Notes under the pieces: model-generated
The model's input: the letters and a program-made list of their open reading frames with translations, nothing else
Databases searched by the model: none
What the model was told of the DNA's origin: nothing
Translations under genes and position numbers: made by a program
Assembly (NCBI GenBank): GCA_016946835.1
Contig: JACVTC010000106.1
Span: 378,501-442,500, forward strand
Source of the DNA: Neocallimastix lanati (nom. inval.)
Lineage: Eukaryota > Neocallimastigomycota > Neocallimastigomycetes > Neocallimastigales > Neocallimastigaceae
DNA: 64,000 bases
Reading direction: 5' to 3'
In this document: in pieces, positions 14,234 to 27,043 of the stretch
Layout of the letters: each line of letters opens with the position of its first letter
Numbering within the stretch: the stretch's first letter is position 1

Positions 14234-15694
14234 ATTATTGTATTATTATTTTTAAATTCAATTCAATTTAAAAAAATATCATCTCACGATAAAATTTTTT
14301 CAATATATTAAAATTAAAATTTTTCAATAATTTGGTTATTCTAATTATATAGGGCTAGAGTTACCTATATATTAGCTACATTTTCAAAGCCGGCTTACAG
14401 TAGTCAAAAAAAAATTAATTTATTACAACTAGCTATTGAACGTTTCCGTAGTTCTCTTAAATTAAATCCAAAAGCTTTAGATGCCATGTTTAATTTAAAA
14501 CAATCCCTTTCTAGTTTAGGTGAAATGTGTTTAGATGAAGTTTCAAAGCAAGCTGCCCTTCCATTCTTTAAAGAAGCTTGTGAACTTGGTGATCAAGTTT
14601 ATGAAATTCAAGAAGGAATTTATAAACGCCTTAACTCTGAAAATGAAAATGACGAAGGTAACGAATATCATCGTCATATACAAGAAGATAGCACTGCTAC
14701 TGCAGTTAATAAAGATGAATATATATTTGATGAAGAAAATATTATTACAATCAATTCTTTAATTGAAACTTTAACTACTAATGCTGAAGATTTAAATAGT
14801 TTTTCATCTATTGTAGATGATACAATTGAATCTGAAAGATTATTTAACCAAGCTTTAGAAAAATTAAAAAGAGCTGAAGAAATAACTAAGGAAGCTGAAT
14901 CCAATGCGTCTAAAAATGAAAATAAAGATGATAATAATAGTAAAGGTAAAGAGGAAGAAAAAGAAGAAGAAGAAGAAGAAGAAATTGATTTTAATTCCAT
15001 AGATTCTGCATATGCTTCAATACTTTCTTCAAGAGGTGAACATCTTTTCAATACATTGGGAATATTTGATGCCTTGTTCTTTGAAAATGCTTTAGAGCAT
15101 CAAAATAAAGTTATTCAACGCATACCAGAATCCTCTAATTCTCAAATCGTCTATCAACAAAAAGCTCAAGAACTTTGTAATAAGGCTGATGTTCTTTGTT
15201 CCTTTGCTGAAACCCTCATAAGTAATGGTGAAAGTATTGATGAGCATTCTCCAAGTCAAGAAATGTATCGTGAGGCCTTATTAACTTATGAGAAGGCACT
15301 TACCTTTGAAGATTCTAATAATTCTATTATCTGTAAAATTGGCGATATAAAACTCACGCTTGCACAAAACTATCTTTTACTTTCTAAAAATAAAGAGGAT
15401 GATGCCTATCAATCCATGTTGCAATTAATACATCAAGGCTTAGAAATCTATAAGAGAGCTCTAAAGAATAGTACGGAACAACCAATAGAACCGGAAATTT
15501 ACCTTCGTATTGCTAAAGGTCTTTCTTACTATAATGACCAAACTAAACAATGTCAAGAAATGTTTCAAAAATTTGTACATATGGGAGGTAATCTTGAAAT
15601 AATAGAAGATGATCATCATTTTGTCAATTTTGATTTCTGCGATAATATTAAAAATGAACCATGGTTTATTCAAGAAATGAAACAATTGGAATAA
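12806..15694 (+). CDS. Acidic TPR-like helical protein, candidate Ett1/Nro1 family
   Basis: Four exons: 12806-12908, 13083-13106, 13312-13423 and 14353-15694, giving 526 residues in one open frame. The N-terminus is basic (MNRNRNNRNSDRKKKQ), as in nuclear proteins. The rest is helical with TPR-like units, for example KARKFYENACELYENAY, INLLQLAIERFRSSLKLNPKAL and YREALLTYEKALTFED. A highly acidic Glu/Lys insert lies near residues 230-250. The overall plan (basic head, irregular TPR solenoid, acidic insert) resembles fungal Ett1/Nro1, which acts in translation termination and oxygen sensing, but I cannot confirm this by eye. The last intron (13424-14352) is long and contains an internal duplication. 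There is no signal peptide or membrane segment. Confidence 0.8.
13740..14080. repeat. Diverged duplication inside the last TPR-gene intron
   Basis: The block at 13807-13857 (CCAATAATAAAAC, then GAATCATA and ATATTTGAATCATAA) recurs at 14017-14065 with a few changes. Neighbouring TTATATTCTT segments recur too. The offset of about 210 bases suggests a tandem duplication that has since decayed. Confidence 0.7.
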
Positions 15695-15925
15695 GGAATA
15701 AATAAATAGAAGGATAATAAATATATATATATATAATGTATATTTAATATATTTGCATCTTAGCATATATATATAATTATATATTAATATATATAACATA
15801 TATACATATATATACAATTAAATAAAAAGAGTTTGAAGGAAAGAATAGAATATGGAGTAAAATAAAAAAAAAAAATAAAATAAAAAAAAAAATTAAAATT
15901 AAAATTACCCAATAAGTAATGATAA

Positions 15926-15994
<69 letters not shown>

Positions 15995-16836
15995 TTTTAA
16001 ATATTTAAAAAAAATAACAATAATAATATATTGATATTTAAAATAATAATAATATATTAATATTTAAAAACATAATAATTTATTGATATTTAAAAAAATA
16101 TAATAATAATCTGTAAATATTTAAAAACAATAATAATATATAAAAAAGATTTAAAAATATTACTAATCTATAAAATATTTATGATAATAATCTCTGGATA
16201 TTTAAATAACAATAATAAAAAATAATAAAATATTATCATGTTGATTAAAATTTTTTATTTATATTTATACAAATAGAGGAAGAAATGTTATTTAGTAAAC
16301 GAAACAAAAAAATAATAATAATAATTATAATTTATTTTTTATATAAATAAATAAAAATAAAAATAAAAATAAAAGTAATAAAAATTATAAAAAGATTGTA
16401 TATTCCAGTTTTGAATAAAAGATTATATTAATTTTGTTAAATAAAAATTTTGTATTATAAAAGATCTGATTAAATATATTCCTCTTATATATTCTTGATC
16501 TACAGAATCATGTTTTTTTTTTTTTTTAATAAATATATTATATTAACGGTGTATTGTATGATTTAAAAACAGAAAAACACATTATCGTTCAATTTGAGTC
16601 GAAAGGCGTTTGTTGCCAGTATACGCTAAGGCATAAGACAAAAGACATCTTATCGAAGGTTAGAATTAATTTATTTATTCTAAATGTAATAATTTTATTT
16701 TATTTCATTCAATCTGTATTTTATATTCTTATTTTAACTATTTTATTTTATTTAATTTAATTTTTATTTTCATTTTTATTCAATCTGTACTATATATTTA
16801 TTATATTAGATATTTTATTTTGTTTTATTTTATTTT

Positions 16837-16869
<33 letters not shown>

Positions 16870-17366
16870 CTTGAAAAGATGTGATATATATTAATATAAT
16901 ACTATAATATATATGTTATATAAAATAAAATAGTTTGTATTCTAATTTTTATGAAATTTATAAAAAAAAAAAAAAAAAAAGAAAATTTTGTAAAATTCAA
17001 TAACCAAAGAAGACAAAAGAAGCATTATCATATAATTATATAATTATAGTATTAAGAATATATAAGATAAGAAAGAATTGTTAATATTTAAATTAAAATA
17101 CAAAATAATAAATTATTAATACAAAATGTATAATTGCTAAAAAATAGAATTATGTTTTAATTTTTAAATTAATTTAATAATTAAGTGAAATATTAAATAA
17201 ATTAATTAATTATATATATAAATATATAGATCATAAATGAATAAATAAATTTTATAAGCTAATTAAATAAATTTATAATATTTAATTAGATAAATTATTA
17301 ATAATATTTAAATGTATAAATTACAATATAACTTAATAAAGCTAAAAATTAAATTTTAATAATTTC
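15695..17366. other. Intergenic region 3' of the TPR gene
   Basis: AT-rich DNA with a pure (TAA)n array at 15928-15993, a degenerate field of AATATTTAAAAA-like units to 16210, and one slightly GC-richer patch at 16545-16660. That patch has a short open frame (KTEKHIIVQFESKG...) which I do not recognise; it may be a mobile-element scrap. Confidence 0.6.
15928..15993. repeat. (TAA)n microsatellite
   Basis: About 22 uninterrupted TAA units. Confidence 0.97.
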
Positions 17367-17809
17367 CAGAAGGTAGAAAATCAACCTTCAATATATATGG
17401 TTCGAATGGAAATGGATCCTTTTTGTTGGCAATCAAAAAATCAATCTGTACTTGCCACCTCTACTACTGAAGCCGAATATATTGTAATCAATGAATGTAC
17501 TAAGAAGGCTCTATGGATTAAAAATATTTTCAAGGAATTTTTTAATATAAAAAAACCATTTAAAATTATGACTGATAATTTTGCAAGTAAAACAACTCTC
17601 GAAAATGGTGAAATCAATAACAAATTAAAACACGTAGATATAAAATTTCATTTTAATTATGATAATATTATAAATAATAAAATTACTTTGGATTATATTA
17701 ACACCGGAAAGATACTGGCGGATCCTTTAACCAAGAACTTAAATGGAACGAAGATGACCAAATTTACAGTCCATATATATAACAAAAAGTATTTCTGAGT
17801 TAGGGAGAG
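17367..17809 (+). pseudogene. Ty1/copia retrotransposon RNase H, C-terminal half (inverted segment)
   Basis: This is the second half of a copia-type RNase H. It begins at GRKST (17369), shifts frame once, then runs openly from about 17397 to the stop at 17798. Hallmarks are CWQSKNQS, STTEAEY (catalytic Glu), MTDN (catalytic Asp), the HVDIKFHF block and LADPLTKNL at the end. The first catalytic block of the domain (YTDSDYAG) is missing here but is found on the other strand at about 18008. An LTR begins 11 bases after the stop. The fragment cannot encode an active element. Confidence 0.88.
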
Positions 17810-17984
17810 TGTTAGATTATTATTTAAAATTACAGTTATATTACATTGTTATGTGTAAATTAATCTCTTTGTATTAGAATTACATTTATTTTATTCATTT
17901 ATAAAAAAATAATTTCATTATATTATTATCCAGACTATAATTAGTATAAATAAGATAAATTTTGTCAAACATTATAATCTTACA
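17810..17984 (+). repeat. Copia long terminal repeat (175 bp)
   Basis: Begins TGTTAGATTAT and ends ATAATCTTACA. These ends are TG...CA and form an 11-base near-perfect inverted repeat, typical of LTR termini. It follows the RNase H fragment at the distance expected for a 3' LTR. Its last base abuts the opposite-strand reverse transcriptase remnant. Confidence 0.75.
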
Positions 17985-18907
17985 TGTTTCTTCACCAGCA
18001 TAATCTGAATCAGTATAAAGCAGTATTTCACCTTTGTGTCCTTATAAGTGATTTTGTAGTCTTTTGTATAATTTAGATATTTTAAAATATTTATAATCCT
18101 TTTCCGGTCATTCATTGTGGGATTCTAGGAATATCTTTCTATTTTACTAATGGCATAAGCAATGTCTGATCTTATGAAGTGTGTTAAATATATTAATGAT
18201 CCTACTGCGCTTTTTTATGTTGTTTTATCAAATTTCTAATTTTTTCTAATAACTTATTTATTCCTGAACATACTGTTTTTGCTTTTCTAATGTTTGTTAT
18301 TTTAATTTTTGTAATATATCATTAATTAATTATATTTGTGAAATGATGTAGTTGTAATAATTTTCTTCAATTTTAATCCATAGTAGACAGTTCACCTTGA
18401 TACATTTTGTTATTATAAAATTTTTCTTTATTTTATATGTTATTTTATTTATTTCTGAATTAATACCTGTGATTAGTAAATCGTCCATATATATTCCTAT
18501 TATTCATGATACTAAGTCTCCACCCATTTTCTTAAAAATACAGGGTTCAGAAGAAAGCTAATTAAAGCCCATATTTTTAAGAAAGTTGGAAAAGTAAGTA
18601 TACCATTGTCTGCCAGACTGTTTTAAGGCCATATAAATCTTTTTTTTTTTAGTAACCAGTATCCTTGTCCAAAATTTTTTATTAGGTAGTCTAACATATA
18701 ATTGCTAATTGAGAGGAGTATTTAGATGAGCAACTTTAATGTCGAGTTGTATAATGGTCCATTAAAATTTCGATACAATCGACATTAATAACTTCAAGTT
18801 ATCAATACTAAGAGTTGGTGAATAAGTTAAATTATAATTAATTCCTTTTACTTAACTAAAACTTCCAGCAACAATTCTACCTTTATATTTAATAATATTT
18901 GTTCCTT

Positions 18908-18941
<34 letters not shown>

Positions 18942-19070
18942 TAAATTCTATTAAATTTACTTCCTATTGAATTTTCTTTTTAAAAATCATTATTTTATTG
19001 TCATATAAATTTTGAAATTCTGCATTCATGGCTTTAAATCCAACGTTTCTTATTTTTGAATGAAATCGCT
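17985..19070 (-). pseudogene. Ty1/copia reverse transcriptase plus RNase H N-terminal half, decayed
   Basis: Read on the minus strand from about 19070 down, the order is copia RT: AEFQNLYDNK, IIKYKGRIVAG, NYNLTYSPTLS, QLDIKVAHLNT, DLYGLKQSGRQWY, the catalytic IYMDDLLITG, AVGSLIYL with RSDIAYA, NPTMN, then LLYTDSDYAGEE, which opens the RNase H domain. Stop codons, frameshifts and a poly-T insertion (18910-18936) interrupt it. The reading ends at the LTR terminus at 17984, and its natural continuation lies on the opposite strand at 17367-17809. Confidence 0.9.
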
Positions 19071-19719
19071 TGCTTATAATATAATGACTCAACATTAATA
19101 AAATCCTTTATAAGAAAGAATATATTTAATATTGATAATATTATTTAATATTATCAATATTAAATAAGTTTTATTAATAATAAAATAAGTAATATTAATA
19201 ATAGATCATAAGGTATTAAAAAATTAAGATTATCAATTAGATATTAATAATTATTAATCATTTTTAGTAATAACAAATTTTTAGAATATAGGAAAGTTCC
19301 AAGATTAAGAAATGTAATAATAATTTTATTTCAGGATTAGTCCAAAAATTGGAGTTTATGAAAAAAATAGTAATATATATTCATATCTTCACAATAATTA
19401 CGGGTGGGGTAATACTTTTAAATTTTTATTTATTTATTTTATCATTTATTTTATAAGGTCTACATTTTAATTATTGAAAAAATTTACCTATTAATATTTT
19501 TTGAAAGAAAATAAATATGTAAAACCTTACTACATTTATCTTGATATCTTTAAGATTTTAAGTTTTATTAAATTTTTATTATATAATTATATAATATCAA
19601 TTTTAGTTTATTAGAACTAAATTATTTAATAATTACGAAAAACAATAATCAAATTTTAAAAAGATTTCTCAGAAAAGTTAAGCCATTTTAATCTATAAAA
19701 TTAAAATAGCTTTCATTCT
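19071..19719. other. AT-rich stretch between the RT and gag remnants
   Basis: No recognisable protease or integrase of the copia element is left; it is presumably deleted or mutated beyond recognition. Small palindromes of ATTAATA/TATTAAT type occur at 19120-19200. Confidence 0.5.
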
Positions 19720-20420
19720 TCAAATCTGTTTTCTTTAATCACTCCACAATTTATTAGCAGTTTCAATGTTTTCTACTTCTTCTTGTATCCATTTATGATG
19801 TTGAATAAATTTTATGTATTAAATACTCTTCTTTATTTTTATATGGTTTCTTTTTTCCTTTACTTAAAGATAATTCTAAAGGCTATAAATCTTGTCTTCA
19901 GTGCAACAGTTCAAAACCACTAAATCTGGTTCTTTTATGCTTATAAATTCTTTGAGTCCACAATGCACTTGATAAAACTTCGTCCTAATATTGGCCACTT
20001 ATCACTTTCCGTGATCTCCAGATATTCTTCAACTGCCTTCTGAATTTCTATAAACTTCGGATAGCATATCTCATTACTTCTCTTAGTTACCAATGACATA
20101 ATTACATCTATCACATCATCTTCCACAAACGCTAACCCCCATACAAATCCCCTTTTTAAGTTCTGTAATATCATCAAGAGTGAGCAAGTTTTTTAAGTTC
20201 TCTATCCATTAAAACACATTTTTGTTGTATTTTTCCAAGTAAGGAAGTTCCTTTTTTATTTTGGTGATGTCTTACATTATTGAAATTCATAGAAATCTTA
20301 TATATTTATATATATCCTTTTTTTTTTTTATAACTATTGAATTTTAAATTTATTCAATTTATTTTCATAAAACTTTCAAATAGATACGCCCTAGATTCTC
20401 CACCAAAAGTTTAAGCCGTT
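19720..20420 (-). pseudogene. Decayed gag-like remnant, probably of the same copia element
   Basis: On the minus strand a broken frame reads ITKIKKELPYLEKYNKN, NLKNLLTLDDITELKKG and, after a frameshift, the 78-codon open part at 19941-20177 (FVEDDVIDVIMSLVTK..., KAVEEYLEITESDKW). Position and orientation, 5' of the minus-strand RT, and the acidic helical content suit a retrotransposon gag, but no zinc knuckle is visible. Identification is tentative. Confidence 0.4.
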
Positions 20421-20910
20421 TATTTAATTTTATCATTTTATCTTTACTATTATTTCCTATATGATTATTTTTATAAGTAAAACTATCCTTTTTCCTAAGA
20501 TGTTTAGATGTATTTTATAACCTATTCTTAATATATTGCTAAATTTCTCTAATTATAACTAATTATTTCTAATTATTCCCTAATTATTTTTCTTTTATTA
20601 ACTCCCTTTTATTTACTTTCTTTTTCTTTTCATTTTTATATTATTTTACTATTTTATATTTTGAATTTCATTGGTGGATTATACATTAATAATTTATTAC
20701 TAATTTCTTTCGTAATAATTAATAAAATTTATTTAGCTAATCTATACAATTATTATCTAATTTTTTTTTATATTATTTATCATATATTTTATATGATTAT
20801 TATTATTATTGTTACAGATATATATATATATTTTATAATTATTATAATTATTATTATTATTATTATTAATGTACAATATTTAGTTTTTTTTTTACTTATT
20901 TTTTTTCTTT

Positions 20911-20948
<38 letters not shown>

Positions 20949-21305
20949 TTTTTTTTCAATGTTTCATTATTTACTTTGCTATTTTTCTCTCTTTAACATT
21001 TATTAACTTAACTTTAATATTCAGGTTATAGTTAATATATAATTTATAATTTATATATAATATATATTCTAATATATTTAATATTAATACAATTTTATAT
21101 AAATTTATTTGTTTAATATTTAATAATATTTATTAAAATTTGTATTATAATTTTTGTTTATCAATAATATATAACTTTGTATAATTAAATTATACAGAGT
21201 TACTAAATTATCTGTTAATTTTTTTTTTTATAAAATAGTATATAATATTAGTTTATGAATGTATATTTATTTTAAAGCTATTAAAATTGAATATTTTTTA
21301 ATAGC

Positions 21306-21346
<41 letters not shown>

Positions 21347-21354
21347 TCCTGACA
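20421..21354. other. AT-rich stretch with no recognised gene
   Basis: Contains long T-runs (20890-20956) and an A-run (21311-21340). The single long open frame (20661-20996) is a translation of ATT and T repeats and is not credible. Confidence 0.7.
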
Positions 21355-21545
21355 ATTCTTGCTTTATTGATATCTTCTCTGGATTTCATCAAATTCCTAT
21401 GAATCCATGAGATATTGAAAAAACTACCTTTACAACCAAGTATGAAAATTTCAACTATAAGTTATGCCATTCAGATTAACTGACGTACCCACAAAATGCC
21501 ATTCAGGAATGAATAGAATTTTTATGTCTTTATTGGTGTCTGCTG
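21355..21545 (+). pseudogene. Ty3/gypsy reverse transcriptase fragment
   Basis: Reads CFIDIFSGFHQIPMNP, stop, DIEKTTFTTKYENFNYKLCH, then degenerates (LTYPQNAIQE). This is the conserved D-SGFHQIPM / KTAF-T-YG region of gypsy-type RT, with at least three in-frame stops. Only a scrap of about 190 bases is left, flanked by homopolymers. Confidence 0.8.
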
Positions 21546-22467
21546 CATACTTAATAAATATATATTTAACAATATTCAAAAATTTACAAAATTATAATAG
21601 GTTTTAAAAATGATTAATAGAACATATTGTATTTTTTTTTTTTTTTTTTTTTAGTATTAAATAATATTTACAATAAAGTATATGTTAAATATATATATAT
21701 ATATAAAAATATATATATATATATAAATTAATTATTTGTATTTGTAGTTATTTATGAAGATTTTTAAGGAAATATATATATTAAAAAAAAAAAAAAAACT
21801 TTCTATAGAATAATCATTTAAAATTATCCTGTGATGTTAGAGCAGTATGCTTTCATTTTATTTTAATATTTATAAAAGAGAAAATTAAATAAAATAAAGA
21901 TTGGTTTAATCTTTTGATAATAACCATTTATAATATTCAAAATCTAATCAAATACTCATTTTGAATCCCGTTTCTAAACTTTCTCATATTTGCACATATT
22001 AATAATTTCGTAACTAGAAAACTATATATATTCTAATATTAATAATGTATAATCATTATATATCCTTTTTTTAAATGTATTTTTTATTTTTTATTTTATT
22101 AATACTTAATTATTTTAAAATAGATTTAATATTTTTAATAGTAATTAGGTGAATATATATTTTGATGAACATATTAATGTACACTTATCCTTTAATATTT
22201 AAATAAATAAACAAATAAATAATTGTCATTATTTAAATTAAAAAAATAATTAATGATTAATAATAGATTTAGGTACATAATTTTTGTGTTAAAAAAAAAA
22301 TTTTTTTTTTGAATGTGATAAGAACTTCTTATTTTAATTTTTCTATATATACCAATAATTTATTAAAAATTAATATTAAAATTTTATTTTTTTATTTATT
22401 AATTTATAATTATTGTGGCTGACATTACTCATTTATTATTTTAATTTTTCTTAATAAATACCACATT

Positions 22468-22507
<40 letters not shown>

Positions 22508-24918
22508 AATAAACAAACATTTTCGTAGAGTTACACAACATGTTTAATATAAATTAAATTTTAAATCTTTTAAAGTTTCAAATCAAAAATAATTAAAATT
22601 TTGAAGGATTTGTATTTGTAATACAATACTAATAAATAATAATAAAATAAAGAATTAAAATATTAATAGCATTAAAATAGATGTTCAAAGCATTAATTGG
22701 TATATTTAAATGTTATTTTGATATTAATATTCGGTCTTTTAAAAATTAAAATACATTAATCATCAATTAATTATTAATGCATTATATTATAACACACTAT
22801 ATAAATATTATCTTTTCATTGGTAAATTATTCCATATATATAACTGAAAGAACTTGAAATAAATTCACTTATAATTAATATATCTATGTGTTTTTTAAAT
22901 AAACTATCAAATAATGAATTTTTAAAATTATTATATTTATTCAAATATATATATAACAGTATAATTAGATAAAAATTAATATATAACTCTTCAAAAAACT
23001 TCATTAAAATATTATTATTAAATAAATTTTATTTTTTTTTTTATCCTGAAAGACCTTTACTAATTATATATATAAATACGTTTATATTAAATTTGAATTA
23101 AATGAGATATTAATACACAAATCTTTTTTGATAATTCATTTCAATAATTCATATTATCATTTATATATATATATATAAAATCAATTTTTTTTATATCATA
23201 TTCATGATCATAGTCAAAATATTAATACTGATAATAAAGATGATAAAAATAATAAAAACAAATAATAATATAATTTTTATATTATAAACTATTTAATATT
23301 AATAATATTAATATTAAAACTTTTACTATTATCTGAGAATTACAACAAAGTAATAAATATTTTAATTTGTATTATATTATAAAATAGAATATTATAAAAT
23401 AAAATATTATAAAATAAAATATTATAAAATAAAATATTATAAAATAAAATATTATAAAATAAAATATAAAATAAAATATTATAAAATAAAATATTATAAA
23501 ATAAAATATTATAAAATAAAATATTATAAAATAAAATATTATAAAATAAAATATTATAAAATAAAATATAAAATAAATTATTATAAAATAAATTATTATA
23601 AAAAAGGAGAAATTTAATAAAAAAAAAAAAAATAAACTTTTCTAAAAATTTAATGAAAGTTATAAAATTTAATAAATATATATCTATATATATTTTTATG
23701 AAATGAAAAGTTTATTTCTAATAAAATGATATATGATAACAATAATTAATTTTATATTAATAATGTATATTTTATATTTTATATTCATTATCAATTATCA
23801 TTTAATATATTTATAAGTTCCATCGATTTAATTATATTAATAAATCTTATTTATATATAATTTATTTATTTATTTATATTAATTAGTTTTTTTTTTTATT
23901 CCTTAAAAAACACAAAAATTTTTTTTTTGTGTAATGATAAATTATATTATTAATTATAGTTTGTTTAAAAAATTTATTTCATAATTTGATAATAAAAAAA
24001 TTAATATTCAATAATAATAAAAAATTTTTCATAATAAACTTTAATAATTAATGATATTTATTCAATATATTAACAAATTATTTAAAAAAAAAAATAAATA
24101 TTAAATAATTAATTAGCCCCAGAATAATAATAAATAATAAAATATTATTAATTTAAAAAGTTTTTATTAAATATTTTATTGAATTATTATCTTTAGTATC
24201 TTTATTATTATAATTAAATTTTAATTATAAATATTAAAAAATTGCTATATAAATATTAAAAAATTGTTATAAAATTATAAATTAATAAATATTATTTAAA
24301 TATTATATTATTCAATAAATATAAATTTATTATGATTAACATTTGATATATTGTATTAAATATTTATTTAATATAATATTTATTTATAAAAAACATAACC
24401 GTATAATATGTATAATTTAAAAAGAAAAAAAAAATTTTTTTTTATATATAATATACAATATATATAATATATTTAATACAATTTTTAAATAATTTCTTTT
24501 CTAACAAATAAAAATAAAAATCATTATATATATATAATAAATTAAAAATATATATATATAATTAATTGAATAGGATTATATAATTTATTTAAAATATATG
24601 TCTCAATAGAGATTAGAATATAAAAAATTTTATTATTGTAAAAATATTTTATATATATAGATAGAACCCTCGAAAAAAAAAAAAAAAACTTCTTTAAATT
24701 ATGTTTCAAAAATATTAAGCAATAATCATAAAAAAATATATATAAAAATATATATATATAAAATATAAAAAAAAAAAAAAAAAAAAAAATTTTTTTTATC
24801 AATTTATGAACTATTTACAACATAATCAAATTATATTGTTCATATAAAGTTTATAAAAAGATATAAGAAAATTTAAAAATAATATTAATAATTTTTTATA
24901 AAAAATAGTTAATATTAT

Positions 24919-24962
<44 letters not shown>

Positions 24963-25075
24963 CAAAAATTAAAATTAAAAAAAAATTCAAATTAAATTCA
25001 AAAATTGAATATAAAATAAAAATAGAAATATTAAAAAAGTATTTTTGTAAATATTAAAAAATAAAAAATTTGAAA
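21546..25075. other. Gene-free AT-rich block upstream of the expansin-like gene
   Basis: No coding signal is seen on either strand. It contains a tandem array (23375-23600, listed separately) and many homopolymers. A short run of A (24920-24959) lies about 115 bases before the expansin start codon. Confidence 0.75.
23375..23600. repeat. Tandem array of about 15-bp units (AAAATAAAATATTAT)
   Basis: At least twelve head-to-tail copies of a 15-base unit with occasional shortened units (AAAATATAAAAT). Confidence 0.93.
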
Positions 25076-27043
25076 ATGCGTTTCAATACTTTATTTAAAT
25101 TATCCAGCCTTTTAACTTATGTTGGTTTAGTATATGGTTCTGGTTACAGAATGTCATTCTATGGTGTTAACGGTAACAGACCATCAGATAGTGCTATTCC
25201 AGCTTGTGGTACTGATGCACATTACAATACTGACTATTATATTGCATTAGTAAGTTTTTAAATGATATAATTTATTTAAAATTATTTATTGCTTTATATA
25301 AGCTTTATATAATAACTTTTTTTTTCTGGAATTCTTGAAATATTTATAAGTGATAAGGAAAATTAATAAAATTTTAAAAGTAATAATTGGTCTAAATATT
25401 TAAAAAAAAATTAAATTCATTATTTTAGCATAATAATAGGAGAATTTAATACTTTATAATATTTTTTTTTCAAAAGGTTAAATATAAAAAAAAAATAAAT
25501 AACTCTATAATAATTATGATAGTAAAAAAAAAAAATAGTAATAATAAATTTAATAATATTTTAATATATATATATTAATAAAACAATATGAATTTTATCC
25601 AGTTAAAAAAAAAAAATAAAAATAAAAAAAAAACACTTATATTGATAATTTCTATTTAAAAAATAATTTTAATTCCAGTATTATATTTGTTAAAAAATTT
25701 AATATGAACTATTGCACAACAATTGATATTTGAAACTTTAGAACTATAAATATATAAAAACGCAACTAAATTATGAAATGATAAATAATTATATTAAAAA
25801 AGGAATAAAATTTTTAAAATATTATAATTGACATAATAATTATTCATCAACATAAAATTAACCAAATAATAAATTTTTTATAAATATTATAATATTATTT
25901 AATTTTTTTTTTATTATATATTAGAACCAAGAGCAATATACAGCTTCTCAAAGAAAATCAAATAATCCAAACACTGCTTCAGTTTGTGATAAATGTGTTA
26001 AAATTTCATACAAAAATGATTGGGTTGTCGGTAGAATTGTTGATAGTTGTCCAGGTTGTCCATACAAAGGTTTAGATGTTTCTCCAACTATTTTTGAAGT
26101 TTTCGCTGACAGAGATGTCGGTATTCTTTATATGGATTGGGAATACACAGATTGTTCATTACTTGGTAAGAGTTCAAAATCTGGTGGTTCTAGTGGTTCA
26201 AGTTCCAATAAGAAAACTACTAGGAAAGTTTCTACTAGACAAACCACTACTAAAACTGTAAAGAAAACTACCAACGCTAAAACTGTTGTTAAACCAACAA
26301 ATATTCCTTCTACAAAGGCAGTTGCTAAAACTTTACCATCAAAATCTACCCAAACTTCAAAAACCCTTCCAACGAATGTTATTATTCCAAAATTAGGTGG
26401 TATTACAGTTAATGCCACCAATAATACAGCTGGTAATATTAATCCAAATGGTGTTAAACAAGTTCCATTAAATAATGCTGCTACTAAAGTTGTCTCCTCT
26501 GCTACTAAAGAAACTAAAAATATAGCTACATCTAAGCCAAATACAGAAACTGTAGAAAATGTCATTTCAGAAAACAATGAAGATGGTGAAAGCAATTACA
26601 TTCTCCCAATTACTGGTGCCCTTGCCGTCAGTGGTGCTGCTGGCATTGCTTTAGTCTATGTAAAGCGTGACTCTAAGAATGTTGCTGCCTTAAGAGAAAA
26701 GTTCCCAGAAGCTTTCTCTAACATTAAGCGTTCTATCTCTCGTGGTTCTACCGTTGTTAAGAGAAGTCTTAGTCAATCTGGTAAAGCTCTTAAGCGTTCA
26801 TTATCTAAAAAGGGTGATGCTTCTGCTTATGGCGCTGCAGGTCCACAAATTAGAACTAAAAAAGAATACAGAGATTCATTAGATGCTCATTATCCATTAC
26901 AACCAGTTCAACTCTACGATCCACCAGTTCAAAATGCATCCAATGATTATGCTAATGCTCCACAATACAATCTTCAAAATTACAATACTAATGAAGATGA
27001 TGGTAATTTACGTATTGATTTCCATGATTCTTATCCCAATTAA
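25076..27043 (+). CDS. Membrane-anchored expansin-like (double-psi beta-barrel) protein
   Basis: Expansin-like proteins loosen cell-wall polysaccharide without hydrolysis. Two exons, 25076-25249 and 25925-27043, give 430 residues. Residues 1-22 form a signal peptide (LFKLSSLLTYVGLVYGSG). The RlpA/expansin D1 barrel covers about 23-135: YRMSFYGVNG, AIPACGTDAHYN, SVCDKCVKI, then VGRIVDSCPGCPYKGLDVSPTIF, where the Asp of DVS is the conserved family Asp. A Ser/Thr/Lys-rich linker follows (about 140-270), then one membrane segment (about 280-302, ILPITGALAVSGAAGIALVYV). The last part is a strongly basic Ser/Arg/Lys tail (KRSISRGSTVVKRSLS) and a Tyr/Asn/Pro-rich end. There is no second expansin domain (CBM63) and no dockerin. 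The architecture suggests a cell-surface rather than a secreted expansin. Confidence 0.9.

Noticed and set aside
16554-16760. 68-codon open frame starting MYDLKTEKH
   Set aside because: Only the first 35 codons have gene-like composition, there is no family resemblance, and the rest is T-rich low complexity; kept only as a note on the intergenic region.
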